The notes: a model not told the origin generated them from the letters alone. Numbered from the stretch's first letter, positions 25,582 to 34,223 are shown. The stretch is DNA of 64,000 nt from Thalassobius vesicularis (GCF_004799325.1 NZ_SSMD01000003.1:248001-312000), one strand, 5' to 3'. Made by a program: numbers and translations.

Positions 25582-26622
25582 TTGGCGAAAAAGCGGATCA
25601 ACCTGGCGCTTCAGGGGGGAGGAGCGCACGGGGCATTTACATGGGGTGTGCTGGACCGGCTGCTGGAAGAGGGCGATATCGAGATCGCCGCGATCTCGGG
25701 GACCTCGGCGGGGGCGATGAACGGGGCGGCGCTGAAATCCGGCTGGATCGAGGGCGGTGCCGAGGGCGCGCGCGAGAAGCTGGACTGGTTGTGGGGCAAG
25801 CTGGGGGCTGTGCATGACATGCGCATGACGACCTGGCTGGCGGGGCTGATGCCGGACACGACCGATCTGCTGCACACCGCGCTGGAATATTCGTTGCCGT
25901 TTACCTTTGCCGATACGGTGTCTCGGATGTCCTCGCCCTATGCGTTCGGGCCGTTTTATCAGAACCCGCTGCGCAAGATCGCCGAGGCGTTCGAGTACGA
26001 GAAGGTCTGTGCCGATGCCGGGCCGCGGCTGTTCGTGGGGGCCACGAATGTGCGCACGGGCCGGATCCGGGTTTTTTCGGGCGAGGAGATGTCGGCGGAT
26101 GTGCTGCTGGCCTCGACCTGCTTGCCGACGCTGTTTCAGGCGGTGGACATCCTGGATCCGCAGACCGGTCAGACCGAGGCGTTCTGGGATGGTGGCTATA
26201 CCGGGAACCCGGCGCTGTTCCCGCTGTTCGGCAAGGAGTTTCCGGACGACATTCTGATCGTCAACATTAACCCGCTGGAGCGCGCCGAGGTGCCGGTGAC
26301 GCCGCAGGAAATCCAGAACCGGATCAACGAGATCAGCTTCAACTCGTCGTTGCTGCGGGAGTTGCGGGTGATTTCCTATGCCCAGCAGATGCGCAAGACA
26401 TGGGACAGCAATGCGGATGGGATGAAGAACATCAACATCCACATGATCGCCGATGATGCGCTGATGAACGAGCTGTCGGCCTCGACCAAGGTGGTGCCCA
26501 GCCCGTTCCTGCTGGTGCGGCTGAAACAGGCGGGGCGTGCGGCGGCCGAGGGGTTTCTGGCCGCGCACAAGTCGGACCTGAACACGCGCAGCAGTGTCGA
26601 TCTGAACGCGATGTTCTTGTAA
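25582..26622 (+). CDS. Patatin-like phospholipase
   Basis: A 346-residue serine hydrolase with a Ser-Asp dyad. The oxyanion loop LQGGGAHGAFTWGVLDRLLE (core GGGAHGAF), the nucleophile elbow GTSAG in ISGTSAGAMNGAAL and the Asp in WDGGYTGNP are intact. The best start is TTG 25582, giving MAKKRINLALQGGG, just after the AAGAAGAAGG of the repeat; an upstream ATG would translate the repeat itself. No signal peptide, so a cytoplasmic acyl hydrolase; next to bdhA it may act on lipid stores or PHB, an inference from context. The stop is four bases from the convergent antiporter stop, with no terminator. Confidence 0.9.
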   Translation: MAKKRINLALQGGGAHGAFTWGVLDRLLEEGDIEIAAISGTSAGAMNGAALKSGWIEGGAEGAREKLDWLWGKLGAVHDMRMTTWLAGLMPDTTDLLHTALEYSLPFTFADTVSRMSSPYAFGPFYQNPLRKIAEAFEYEKVCADAGPRLFVGATNVRTGRIRVFSGEEMSADVLLASTCLPTLFQAVDILDPQTGQTEAFWDGGYTGNPALFPLFGKEFPDDILIVNINPLERAEVPVTPQEIQNRINEISFNSSLLRELRVISYAQQMRKTWDSNADGMKNINIHMIADDALMNELSASTKVVPSPFLLVRLKQAGRAAAEGFLAAHKSDLNTRSSVDLNAMFL

Positions 26623-26626
26623 TCGC

Positions 26627-27556
26627 TCAGATCTGCGCGGCCAGCACGCCGATATAGGCGGCGTAGCCGGCCAGCAGCAGGCCGCCCTCGCGGCGAGAGA
26701 TGCCGTGGCCGGTGATCGCGGCCAGAACCAGCGCCAGGGTTGCGGCCAGCATGACCCAGATGTCCAGCTGCAGGATCGGGGCAGGGATCGGCATCGGCTC
26801 GATGATTGCGGTGATGCCCAGGATGCCGCAGACGTTGAAGATGTTGGAACCGACGATGTTGCCGAAGGCGACCTCGCTCTGGTGGCGGCGGGCGGCGATC
26901 AGCGAAGTGACAAGTTCAGGGAGCGAGGTGCCGACGGCGACGACGGTCAGGCCGACCAGCGTTTCGCTGACGCCCATCGTGCGGGCCAGTCCGACGGCGC
27001 CGTCCACCAGCCAGTTCGCGCCCAGCAGGGTGATGCCAAGGCCAACCGCGAACAGGGCCAGACCTTGCCAGGTCGGAAGGATGGAGGCTTCTTCGGGTTC
27101 GTCTTCGGCTTGGGGGATCGGCCCGCTGCGCAGGGTGATCGCCAGGAACAGGCCCAGACCCGCGACCAACGCCAGACCGGCGGGCAGGCCGATATGACCG
27201 GGAATCAGCAGCACGGCGCAAAGCGTGGCCGAGCCCATCAGGAACAGCGCGTCATTGCGAAAACGCAGCCGGTTCACGGCCACCGGCCACAGCAGCGCGG
27301 CCAGGCCAAGGATCAGCAGGATATTCGCGATGTTGGAGCCGACGACGTTGCCAAGGGCCACACCGGGCGATCCGTTCAGGGCGGCGTTCACCGAGGTGAC
27401 AAGCTCGGGCATGGATGTGCCGAAACCGACCAGCGTCAGGCCGATCACCATGGGCGAAATCCGCAAGCGGCGGGCCACGGCGACGGCGCCCGATACGAGA
27501 GATTCACCGCCGATCAGCAGGGCGATAAAGCCCCCGGCAATAAGTAGGAAATCCAT
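26627..27556 (-). CDS. Calcium/sodium antiporter, CaCA family
   Basis: A 309-residue membrane protein with ten predicted helices in two inverted halves. Each half carries an alpha repeat: GLTLVGFGTSMPELVTSVNAA and GLTVVAVGTSLPELVTSLIAA (cores GTSMPELVTS and GTSLPELVTS), whose acidic residues bind the cation, and each is followed by GNVVGSNIANILLIL or GNIVGSNIFNVCGIL. The halves are joined by an acidic loop (AEDEPEEAS). It exchanges Ca2+ for Na+ or H+. Stand-alone gene, convergent with the patatin gene. Confidence 0.93.
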   Translation of the reverse strand: MDFLLIAGGFIALLIGGESLVSGAVAVARRLRISPMVIGLTLVGFGTSMPELVTSVNAALNGSPGVALGNVVGSNIANILLILGLAALLWPVAVNRLRFRNDALFLMGSATLCAVLLIPGHIGLPAGLALVAGLGLFLAITLRSGPIPQAEDEPEEASILPTWQGLALFAVGLGITLLGANWLVDGAVGLARTMGVSETLVGLTVVAVGTSLPELVTSLIAARRHQSEVAFGNIVGSNIFNVCGILGITAIIEPMPIPAPILQLDIWVMLAATLALVLAAITGHGISRREGGLLLAGYAAYIGVLAAQI

Positions 27557-27653
27557 GATGAGAGTGCTGCTCCTGATTCAAGGGCGGGTGCCGTTTCGTG
27601 TCAGATCGGGATGGCCCTGACAAATTCAAGAGAGCCAACCCTGCGCGATAAAA

Positions 27654-28364
27654 CTATTTTTTTGCGGACTTGGCGGCCAGCTCGCGCGCGGCTTTTTGCG
27701 CGTCTTTCGGGGTGGGATAGACCAGCCCGGCCGAGATCACCAGCTTGGCGGCGTCCTCGACGGTCATGTCCAGCTCGATCACGTCGGATTGCGGCAGGAA
27801 CAGCAGAAAGCCCGAGGTCGGGTTCGGCGTGGTCGGCAGGAAAATCGTCATCAGCGTGTCGCCGGTGGGCGCGCGTTTGGAGATTTCGCCCTTGGCCTGG
27901 GTCGAGACAAAGCCGATCGCCCAGATGCCCGGACGGGGGTATTCGATCAGGCAGGCTTTTTCAAAGCTGCGCTCGGATTGGGCAAAGACGGTCTCGGCGA
28001 TCTGCTTGGCACCCGAGTAGATCGAGCGAACGACCGGCATGCGTTCGACCAGCGATTCCGCCCAGCGGATCAGCGAGCGGCCGATCAGCCCCTTGGCGAT
28101 CCAACCGATGATGATGGTGAAGACGATGCCGAAGATGATGCCGGCACCGCGCAGGTTGATGCCGATATAGGGCTCGGGTTGGAAGCGTTCGGGCACCAGC
28201 GGCAGCACCACGCTGTCGATCCAGCCCATCAGGGTCCAGACCAGCCAGATCGTCAGGCCGACCGGCGCGATCACCACCAGCCCTGTCAGAAAGCTGGAGC
28301 GCAGGCGGGCAAACAACCCCGGACGGCGATGCGGGGTGTGGTCTTCGTCGAAAGGCGTGGTCAT
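27654..28364 (-). CDS. DUF502 membrane protein
   Basis: A 236-residue protein with two transmembrane helices (SSFLTGLVVIAPVGLTIWLVW, core LVVIAPVGLTIWLV, and AGIIFGIVFTIIIGWIAKGL, core IIFGIVFTIIIGW) and a cytoplasmic/periplasmic C-terminal domain with LIEYPRPGIWAIGFVS and FLPTTPNPTSGFLLFLP. These are the hallmarks of the DUF502 family, whose function is not known. ATG 28364 is chosen over one 20 codons earlier. It lies 87 bases after psuG on the same strand. Confidence 0.88.
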   Translation of the reverse strand: MTTPFDEDHTPHRRPGLFARLRSSFLTGLVVIAPVGLTIWLVWTLMGWIDSVVLPLVPERFQPEPYIGINLRGAGIIFGIVFTIIIGWIAKGLIGRSLIRWAESLVERMPVVRSIYSGAKQIAETVFAQSERSFEKACLIEYPRPGIWAIGFVSTQAKGEISKRAPTGDTLMTIFLPTTPNPTSGFLLFLPQSDVIELDMTVEDAAKLVISAGLVYPTPKDAQKAARELAAKSAKK

Positions 28365-28451
28365 CGGGTTCTGTGTCCCAGTTGGGTTTGCCCCCGGTAT
28401 GTAAGGGGTTTGCCCCGGCGTCACAATGGCCGGGACTGGCGGGGGCCGGGA

Positions 28452-29363
28452 TTATTCCTGCGCGAGCATTTCCGCGGCGATTTGAGCGGCAAGCGCGGCG
28501 TTGTTCAGCACCAGCGCGATATTGGCTTGCAGCGATCGCCCCCCGGTCAGGTCGAAGATGCGGCGCAGCAGGAAGGGGGTGACCTCTTTGCCGGTGACGC
28601 CCAGTTCCTCGGCGTTGGCGGTGGCCTCGGCGATGATGGGGTTCATTTCCGAGGGCGGGATCTCGTGCTGGGCGGGGATCGGGTTGGCCACCAGCTGGCC
28701 GCCGGGCAGGCCCAGTTTCGCGCGCATCAGGTGGGCGCGGGCGATGTCGGCGGGGGTGTCCATGCGCAGCGGCGATTTCAGCGGCGAGGACGCGGACCAG
28801 AACGCCGGAAAGCTGTCCTGCCGGTAGGAGATGACCGGCACGCCAAGGGTTTCCAGCACCTCCAGCGTTTTGGGCACGTCCAGAATGGCCTTGGCCCCGG
28901 CGGCGATGACGGCCACGGGGGTCTGGGCCAGTTCTTGCAGGTCGGCGGAGATATCAAAGGACAGCTCGGCACCCTTGTGGACGCCGCCGATGCCGCCGGT
29001 GGCAAAGACACGGATGCCCGCCAGCGCCGCCGCGATCATGGTCGAGGCGACGGTGGTCGCGCCGGTGCCACCCGTGGCCATGCAGGCGGCCAGATCGGCG
29101 CGCGACAGCTTGGCCACGTTCTTGGCCTGGGCCAGCGTGGTCAGTTGTTCGTCCGTCAGGCCGACATGCAGGGTGCCGTCCAAAACGGCGATGGTGGCGG
29201 GGATGGCACCCATGTCGCGGACGATCTCTTCGACCGCGAGGGCGGTTTCGTAGTTCTGCGGCCAAGGCATCCCGTGGGTGATGATGGTGCTTTCCAGCGC
29301 GACGATGGGCTGGCGGCTGGCCTTGGCGGCGGCGACTTCGGGGGACAGGACGAGGGGGATCAT
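28452..29363 (-). CDS. psuG: Pseudouridine-5'-phosphate glycosidase
   Basis: Splits pseudouridine 5'-phosphate into uracil and ribose 5-phosphate, breaking a C-C glycosidic bond. The 303-residue protein has IVALESTIITHGMPWPQN at the N terminus, MATGGTGATTVASTM, FATGGIGGVHKGAE and ANPIPAQHEIP, all conserved. ATG 29363 overlaps the stop of psuK (ATGA), coupling the pathway enzymes; the open frame upstream is inside psuK. Together they salvage pseudouridine from RNA turnover. Confidence 0.94.
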   Translation of the reverse strand: MIPLVLSPEVAAAKASRQPIVALESTIITHGMPWPQNYETALAVEEIVRDMGAIPATIAVLDGTLHVGLTDEQLTTLAQAKNVAKLSRADLAACMATGGTGATTVASTMIAAALAGIRVFATGGIGGVHKGAELSFDISADLQELAQTPVAVIAAGAKAILDVPKTLEVLETLGVPVISYRQDSFPAFWSASSPLKSPLRMDTPADIARAHLMRAKLGLPGGQLVANPIPAQHEIPPSEMNPIIAEATANAEELGVTGKEVTPFLLRRIFDLTGGRSLQANIALVLNNAALAAQIAAEMLAQE

Positions 29364-30244
29364 GCGGGGGCTTCTCCGGAGACGTAGCGGGCGGCGGCGG
29401 TCAGCGCGCTGCGCAGCGCGGTTTCGCCGGTTTGGCCCATGCGTTCGGCAGCGATATGCGCCGCCATGAAAGTGTCGCCCGCGCCGGTGATGCGGGTCAC
29501 CAGCACCTGCGGCGGGGTGGCCGAGACGACGCCAGCCGCGCTGCCCTCGGCTGCCGGGTTGCCGCCATCGGTGACCAGCACGCGCGCGGCCCCACGGGTC
29601 ATCATACCCTGCGCGGCATCGGCGGCGGTGGCGAATTCGCGCTGGCACAGCAGGCCGGCCTCTTCGAGATTCACGTAAAGCACGGCGCGGGGATGGCGCA
29701 GGAAGGGCGTCAGACGCTCGGCCTTGCCGGGCGAGGCGGGGGCCACGCGCAACTCGGCGCGCGCAAAGGCGGGGGATAGGGCGATCTGCTCCAGCAGGGC
29801 CTGGGTCAGGTTGCCGTCCAGCGCGATCTGGCCCTTGTAGGGGGTGTCGGGGCTTCCAAGGCGGCCGTCATAGAGGGGGGCCAGAATCTTGGCACCCGCC
29901 AGTTCCAGCGAATGCGCGTCGGCGATGGCCGCGATCAGGCCGTTCGCGCCCTCGACCGCCATGTAGCGATCGGTGGGCAGGTCGTCCGAGCGGTAGGCCA
30001 GCGCGGTGTCCACGCCCAGCCGTTCGCAGGCGGCGATCAGCTCGTCGCCTTCGGCATCACGCCCGACCGAGGTCAGCACCGAGGGCCGCAGCCCGAACCG
30101 CACCAGTGCCATCGCGATGTTCATGGCAACCCCGCCGGGCAGGCGGGTGATGCGCCCCGGCACGTCGGATCCCTGCCGCATCACCAGAGGCGAGCGACCG
30201 ATCACGTCCCACAGGACCGAGCCAATGCACAAGATATCCGTCAT
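29360..30244 (-). CDS. psuK: PfkB-family pseudouridine kinase
   Basis: Phosphorylates pseudouridine for PsuG. The 294-residue ribokinase-fold protein shows the N-terminal PfkB region GGVAMNIAMALVRFG and the C-terminal signature VTRITGAGDTFMAAHIAA with the catalytic Asp in GAGDTF. The direct four-base overlap with psuG is what identifies the substrate; on sequence alone it could be another sugar kinase. No nucleoside transporter is visible nearby. Confidence 0.88.
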   Translation of the reverse strand: MTDILCIGSVLWDVIGRSPLVMRQGSDVPGRITRLPGGVAMNIAMALVRFGLRPSVLTSVGRDAEGDELIAACERLGVDTALAYRSDDLPTDRYMAVEGANGLIAAIADAHSLELAGAKILAPLYDGRLGSPDTPYKGQIALDGNLTQALLEQIALSPAFARAELRVAPASPGKAERLTPFLRHPRAVLYVNLEEAGLLCQREFATAADAAQGMMTRGAARVLVTDGGNPAAEGSAAGVVSATPPQVLVTRITGAGDTFMAAHIAAERMGQTGETALRSALTAAARYVSGEAPA

Positions 30245-30292
30245 GCCCCAGCCTTTGCGCGGAATCAGGGGAATGGCAAGCCTGCCTTTCGG

Positions 30293-31102
30293 TCAGTCGG
30301 CGGGCGGCACGGCAAAGGTCAGCGCGGCCCAGAGGGTTTGCCAGTCAACGCGGTAGCGCTCGGCCAGATCGGGGGCAGGGGGGCGCAGGACCACGGCGTC
30401 GGCCAGATAGGTGTGGCCGGGAGTGACGGGCAGCAGGGCCTCTCCGCTCGCGTCAGTGCGGTGCAGGGTGATCGAGACGGTGCCATCGGGGGCGCGGTCG
30501 AACAGCTCGATCTGCGCATCGGGGCGGGGGGTGCCTTGGTAAAGCAGGCGCACCGGCAGGCCAGAGGTCAGGTCATCGCGGTAGGGGTTGGCGAGGGCGA
30601 CGAACTCGGTCTCAAGCCCGAAGGCGATGTCGGCGCCCTTGGCGTGGCCGACGCCGATCAGGGACTTGGAGTGGCGGGTATAAACCTCGCGGATCGGGGG
30701 GGCGTAGGGGGCGGTGTGGATCGTGGCGGCGGCGGGGATCAGGTCCTTATGTGTCAGGAATGTCTGGAACTTTTCCTCGGTCTCATAGGTCAGGACGGTG
30801 GGTTTCGACTGGTAGGCCAGCACGGTCAGGCCCGGCTTTGTTTTCAACCCTTGCACCGCCGGAATGTCGCCCGCGCGGCCCGTCAGATCGCGCGTTTCCC
30901 CGCCGGAATGGACCTGAAACGAACGGATCGAGCCATCGAACCAGGCCAGATCCGCGCCGGTGAAGTTCTGGCCGTTGCGCAGGCTGGCCGAAATGGTCGC
31001 GCCCTTTTCGACTTGATACGCCTGCGGTTCGATCCATAACTCATGGGACGACGCAGGCAGGGCAAGGCACAGAAGGGGCAGGATGAGACGGGCGATTTTC
31101 AT
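30293..31102 (-). CDS. DUF4198 family exported protein, possible metal-binding component
   Basis: A 269-residue periplasmic protein. A signal peptide (MKIARLILPLLCLALPASS) is predicted to end just before HELWIEP, the family's conserved mature start; the rest is beta-rich with AQIELFDRAPDGTVSITLHRTD-type repeats (core DGTVSITLHRT) ending in VVLRPPAPDL. DUF4198 proteins include soluble components of ECF nickel/cobalt importers, and the head-to-head partner is a HupE-type permease, so metal handling is likely but unproven. ATG 31102 has no clear ribosome site, and the gene's 5' end overlaps the 5' end of the opposite gene. Confidence 0.82.
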   Translation of the reverse strand: MKIARLILPLLCLALPASSHELWIEPQAYQVEKGATISASLRNGQNFTGADLAWFDGSIRSFQVHSGGETRDLTGRAGDIPAVQGLKTKPGLTVLAYQSKPTVLTYETEEKFQTFLTHKDLIPAAATIHTAPYAPPIREVYTRHSKSLIGVGHAKGADIAFGLETEFVALANPYRDDLTSGLPVRLLYQGTPRPDAQIELFDRAPDGTVSITLHRTDASGEALLPVTPGHTYLADAVVLRPPAPDLAERYRVDWQTLWAALTFAVPPAD

Positions 31103-32198
31103 AGCGATGAAGCTGGCATGGATGGCGATCTTGTCAAGCGCCGCGCTGGCGCATGAGGTCGTGCCCTCGATCGGGAATTTCCAGGTGGTCGGCCCCCGGC
31201 TGGAACTGGCGATGCGCGTCAACGCCGAGGCGCTGCTGGCGGGCATCAATCTGGACGGGTTGGAGGACACAAATCAGGCCGAGGGGGCCGGGGATTATGA
31301 CGCCCTGCGCGCCTTGCCTGATGCGGCCTTGGCCGAGCGGGTCGAGCGGGCCTATGCGCAGGTGTTCGGGCCGATGACCCTGACGGTGGACGGCGTCGCG
31401 GTGCAGGCCGAGTTGCACGGGGTCGAGGTGCTGCCCGCCGTCTCGGACGAGGTGGCGCGGGCCACGGTGGTGCGCCTGCTGGTGCCCGAGGTCGGGGGCG
31501 GCGTGTTCTCGCTATTCTGGCCGGCGGGCTACGGCACGCTGGTGCTGCGCCAGAACGGCGTGGACGAGCCTTATACCGGCACATTGCAGGGCGGAGATAC
31601 CGCGCAGGTGCCGTTGGCGGGTGGCACGCATCTGAGCGGCTGGCAAGCCTTTGCGCAGTATATTCCGGTGGGGTTCGACCATATCCTGCCCAAGGGGCTG
31701 GACCATATCCTCTTCGTGCTGGGGTTGTTCTTTCTGTCGATCCGGATGCGGGCGCTGCTGTGGCAGATCTCGGCCTTCACGCTGGCGCATACGGTGACGC
31801 TGGCGGCGGGCGCGCTGGGGTGGGTCTCGGTGCCCGCCAGTATCGTGGAGCCGTTGATCGCGGCCTCGATCTGTTTTGTAGCGGTCGAGAATATCCTGGC
31901 CAAGGGGCTGACCCCGTGGCGGCCGGTGGTGGTGTTCGGGTTCGGGCTGCTGCACGGGCTGGGCTTTGCCAGCGTGCTTGGGGAATTCGGGCTTCCCGAG
32001 AACCAGTTCATCCCGGCGCTGCTGGGGTTCAACGTCGGGGTCGAGTTCGGGCAGATCACCGTGATCGCCATCGCCTTTCTGGCCGTGGGCGCGTGGTTCG
32101 GGCGCAAAGCCTGGTATCGGACGCGGATTACGGTGCCTGCCTCGGGCGTGATCGCGCTGATCGGGGCGTATTGGGTGGTGGAACGCGTGTTTCTTTGA
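31083..32198 (+). CDS. HupE/UreJ family protein with extracytoplasmic N-terminal domain
   Basis: A 371-residue membrane protein. Signal peptide (ending SSAALA) and a periplasmic domain to about residue 195 (starting HEVVPSIGNF) precede six to seven helices with the HupE signature GFDHILPKGLDHILFVLGLFF (core GLDHILFVLG), LAHTVTLA and FGLLHGLGFAS. HupE/UreJ proteins move nickel; this long form has an added periplasmic domain. ATG 31083 follows AAGGGG at four bases; the alternative ATG 31107 has no ribosome site. With the former start the coding region overlaps that of the divergent DUF4198 gene by 20 bases. Confidence 0.85.
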   Translation: MRRAIFIAMKLAWMAILSSAALAHEVVPSIGNFQVVGPRLELAMRVNAEALLAGINLDGLEDTNQAEGAGDYDALRALPDAALAERVERAYAQVFGPMTLTVDGVAVQAELHGVEVLPAVSDEVARATVVRLLVPEVGGGVFSLFWPAGYGTLVLRQNGVDEPYTGTLQGGDTAQVPLAGGTHLSGWQAFAQYIPVGFDHILPKGLDHILFVLGLFFLSIRMRALLWQISAFTLAHTVTLAAGALGWVSVPASIVEPLIAASICFVAVENILAKGLTPWRPVVVFGFGLLHGLGFASVLGEFGLPENQFIPALLGFNVGVEFGQITVIAIAFLAVGAWFGRKAWYRTRITVPASGVIALIGAYWVVERVFL

Positions 32199-32218
32199 GT
32201 ATTTGCATCAGAAAGAAG
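32196..32218 (+). repeat. Dispersed intergenic repeat, type B (copy 1)
   Basis: GAGTATTTGCATCAGAAAG followed by AAGCG; its first bases are the stop codon of the HupE-type gene. Near-identical copies lie at 49598-49620 and, inverted, at 49660-49682. The ATTTnnAnnAnAAAGAAG core is shared with the type A elements. Confidence 0.65.
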
Positions 32219-32249
32219 CGAAAAGCCGTGATTTTGATGGGAACCGGGC

Positions 32250-32278
32250 TTGTGCGGGCAGGGGGATTGGTTTAGAGG
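32250..32278 (+). promoter_or_regulatory. rpsB: Possible rpsB promoter and start of structured leader
   Basis: TTGTGC and TAGAGG are 17 bases apart, about 120 bases before the rpsB ATG. The leader that follows has inverted repeats (ACCCGC/GCGGGGT at about 32288-32305; GGGGATGT-like dyads around the ATGGGAGAGACATCCCCAT stretch), so it may carry an autoregulatory structure, as rpsB leaders do in other bacteria. Read by eye only. Confidence 0.3.
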
Positions 32279-32397
32279 ACGCGCACTCAAACCCGCAGGC
32301 GGGGTTGGGCCTATGGGAGAGACATCCCCATATGTCCGCCGGTTGAAGCATCCGCTTCTCACCCCCGCCGAGGCGAAAACCGGAAAAGGAAAAAGAC

Positions 32398-33162
32398 ATG
32401 GCTCTTCCCGAGTTCACCATGCGCCAGCTGCTGGAAGCAGGCGTTCACTTCGGCCACCAGACTCAGCGTTGGAACCCCCGTATGGGTCAGTACATCTATG
32501 GTAGCCGCAACGGCATCCATATCATGGACCTGACGCAGACTGTTCCGATGCTGGACCAGGCGCTGAAAGTCGTTCGTGACACCGTCGCAAAAGGCGGCCG
32601 CGTGCTGTTCGTTGGTACCAAGCGTCAGGCCGCAGCGCCGATCGCAGAAGCCGCTGAAAAGTCGGCTCAGTACTACATGAACCACCGCTGGCTGGGCGGC
32701 ACCCTGACCAACTGGCAGACCGTTTCGCAATCGATCAACCGTCTGAAGATGATCGACGAGAAACTGGCTGGCGGCGCAGAAGGCCTGACCAAGAAAGAGC
32801 GTCTGAACATGGAACGCGACCAGGAGAAGCTGCAGGCTTCGCTGGGCGGCATCCGTGAAATGGGCGGCGTTCCGGACCTGCTGTTCATCATCGACGTGAA
32901 AAAAGAATCGCTGGCAATCGCCGAAGCCAAGAAACTGGGTATCCCGGTTGTGGCCGTCGTCGACACCAACTGCTCGCCCGAGGGTGTGGATTACGTCATC
33001 CCCGGCAACGACGACGCGGCCCGTGCGATCGCGCTGTACACCGACCTGGTGGCCCGCGCTGCCCTGGACGGCATGACCGCCCAGCTGGGTGCGGCCGGCG
33101 TTGACCTGGGTGCCCTGGAAGACGCACCCGTCGAAGCAGCCATCGAAGGCGAAGACGCGTAA
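32398..33162 (+). CDS. rpsB: 30S ribosomal protein S2
   Basis: A 254-residue small-subunit protein. The N terminus [21 protein letters not shown] with [12 protein letters not shown], the block [16 protein letters not shown] and [19 protein letters not shown] are diagnostic. The C terminus is extended by an acidic tail ([12 protein letters not shown]). Codon choice is strongly biased, as expected for high expression. tsf follows after 78 bases containing a GC-rich hairpin. Confidence 0.98.
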   Translation: MALPEFTMRQLLEAGVHFGHQTQRWNPRMGQYIYGSRNGIHIMDLTQTVPMLDQALKVVRDTVAKGGRVLFVGTKRQAAAPIAEAAEKSAQYYMNHRWLGGTLTNWQTVSQSINRLKMIDEKLAGGAEGLTKKERLNMERDQEKLQASLGGIREMGGVPDLLFIIDVKKESLAIAEAKKLGIPVVAVVDTNCSPEGVDYVIPGNDDAARAIALYTDLVARAALDGMTAQLGAAGVDLGALEDAPVEAAIEGEDA

Positions 33163-33185
33163 TCGCGTGTCATTAATCTGATACG

Positions 33186-33208
33186 GGGCGCGGGCATTGT
33201 CCGCGCCC
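33186..33208 (+). other. GC-rich hairpin between rpsB and tsf
   Basis: GGGCGCGG-GCATTGT-CCGCGCCC, without a T tract. It may stabilise the upstream mRNA end or set the rpsB/tsf ratio as a partial terminator. Confidence 0.6.
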
Positions 33209-33240
33209 GATGAATTCATTCCAATTCGAGGAGAGCCACA

Positions 33241-34116
33241 ATGGCGATCACTGCAGCAATGGTGAAAGAACTGCGCGAAGCAACCGGCGCAGGCATGATG
33301 GATGCGAAGAAAGCCCTGACCGAAACCGACGGCGATTTCGAAGCCGCGAGCGACTGGCTGCGCACCAAAGGTCTGGCCAAGGCCGCTAAGAAATCGGGCC
33401 GTACCGCCGCCGAGGGCCTGGTGGCCGTCGCCGTGAACGGTGGCACCGGTGTCGCCATCGAAGTGAACTCGGAAACCGACTTCGTTGCCAAGAACGGCGA
33501 ATTCCAGACCATGGTGAAAGACATCGCCAATGCGGCTCTGGGTGTGGCTGACGTCGAGGCGCTGAAAGCAGCGACCATCGGTGGCAAAGCGGTCGAGACC
33601 CTGATCACCGACAAGATCGCAACCATCGGCGAGAACATGGGCCTGCGTCGCATGGCCAAGATCGAAGCCGAGCAGGTCGTGACCTACATCCATAACTCGG
33701 CCGCTGACGGCATGGGCAAGATCGGCGTTCTGGTCGGCCTGACCGGTGGCGACGAAGCGTTCGGCAAGCAGGTCGCGATGCACATCGCCGCTGCAAACCC
33801 GGCAGCCCTGGGCGAAGCAGACCTGGATGCGGCCATCGTGGAAAAAGAGCGTCAGATCCAGATCGACATCGCGCGTGAATCGGGCAAGCCCGAAGCCGTG
33901 ATCGAGAAGATGATCGAAGGCCGCATGAAGAAATTCATCGCCGAAAGCACTCTGCTGGGCCAGGCATTCGTGATCAACCCCGACCTGACCGTCGAAGCCG
34001 CTGCCAAAGAAGCTGGCGCCGTGGTGACCGGGTTCATCCGTCTGGAAGTCGGCGAAGGCATCGAGAAGAAAGAAGAAGACTTCGCAGCAGAAGTTGCGAA
34101 AGCTGCCAAGGGCTGA
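33241..34116 (+). CDS. tsf: Translation elongation factor Ts
   Basis: Guanine-nucleotide exchange factor for EF-Tu, 291 residues. The N-terminal UBA-like domain and signature [18 protein letters not shown], the core [13 protein letters not shown] and the C-terminal [20 protein letters not shown] (core [12 protein letters not shown]) are complete. GAGGAGAG precedes the ATG. Codon bias is strong, like rpsB. Transcription ends at the terminator at 34142. Confidence 0.98.
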   Translation: MAITAAMVKELREATGAGMMDAKKALTETDGDFEAASDWLRTKGLAKAAKKSGRTAAEGLVAVAVNGGTGVAIEVNSETDFVAKNGEFQTMVKDIANAALGVADVEALKAATIGGKAVETLITDKIATIGENMGLRRMAKIEAEQVVTYIHNSAADGMGKIGVLVGLTGGDEAFGKQVAMHIAAANPAALGEADLDAAIVEKERQIQIDIARESGKPEAVIEKMIEGRMKKFIAESTLLGQAFVINPDLTVEAAAKEAGAVVTGFIRLEVGEGIEKKEEDFAAEVAKAAKG

Positions 34117-34141
34117 TTTCAGCCTTTTGCAAGAGATTGGA

Positions 34142-34168
34142 AACCCCGGGTTCGCCCGGGGTTTTTTC
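34142..34168 (+). terminator. Terminator of rpsB-tsf
   Basis: AACCCCGGG-TTCG-CCCGGGGTT stem with a T-rich tail (TTTTTTCTTT), 26 bases after the tsf stop. Confidence 0.92.
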
Positions 34169-34181
34169 TTTGCCGGTTGCC

Positions 34182-34223
34182 AAAAATAATGCGGTGCCAT
34201 CCAGCCACAGGACGGCACCGCAT
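34182..34223 (-). terminator. Minus-strand terminator downstream of the small ORF
   Basis: A perfect ten-base stem ATGCGGTGCC/GGCACCGCAT with a 15-base loop, followed on the minus strand by TTATTTTTGG. It faces the tsf terminator and ends whatever is transcribed leftward from the LuxR side. Confidence 0.65.

Noticed and set aside
32359-34218. A 619-codon open frame antisense to rpsB-tsf
   Set aside because: Opposite two certain, highly biased ribosomal/translation genes; long because rare stop complements are avoided.
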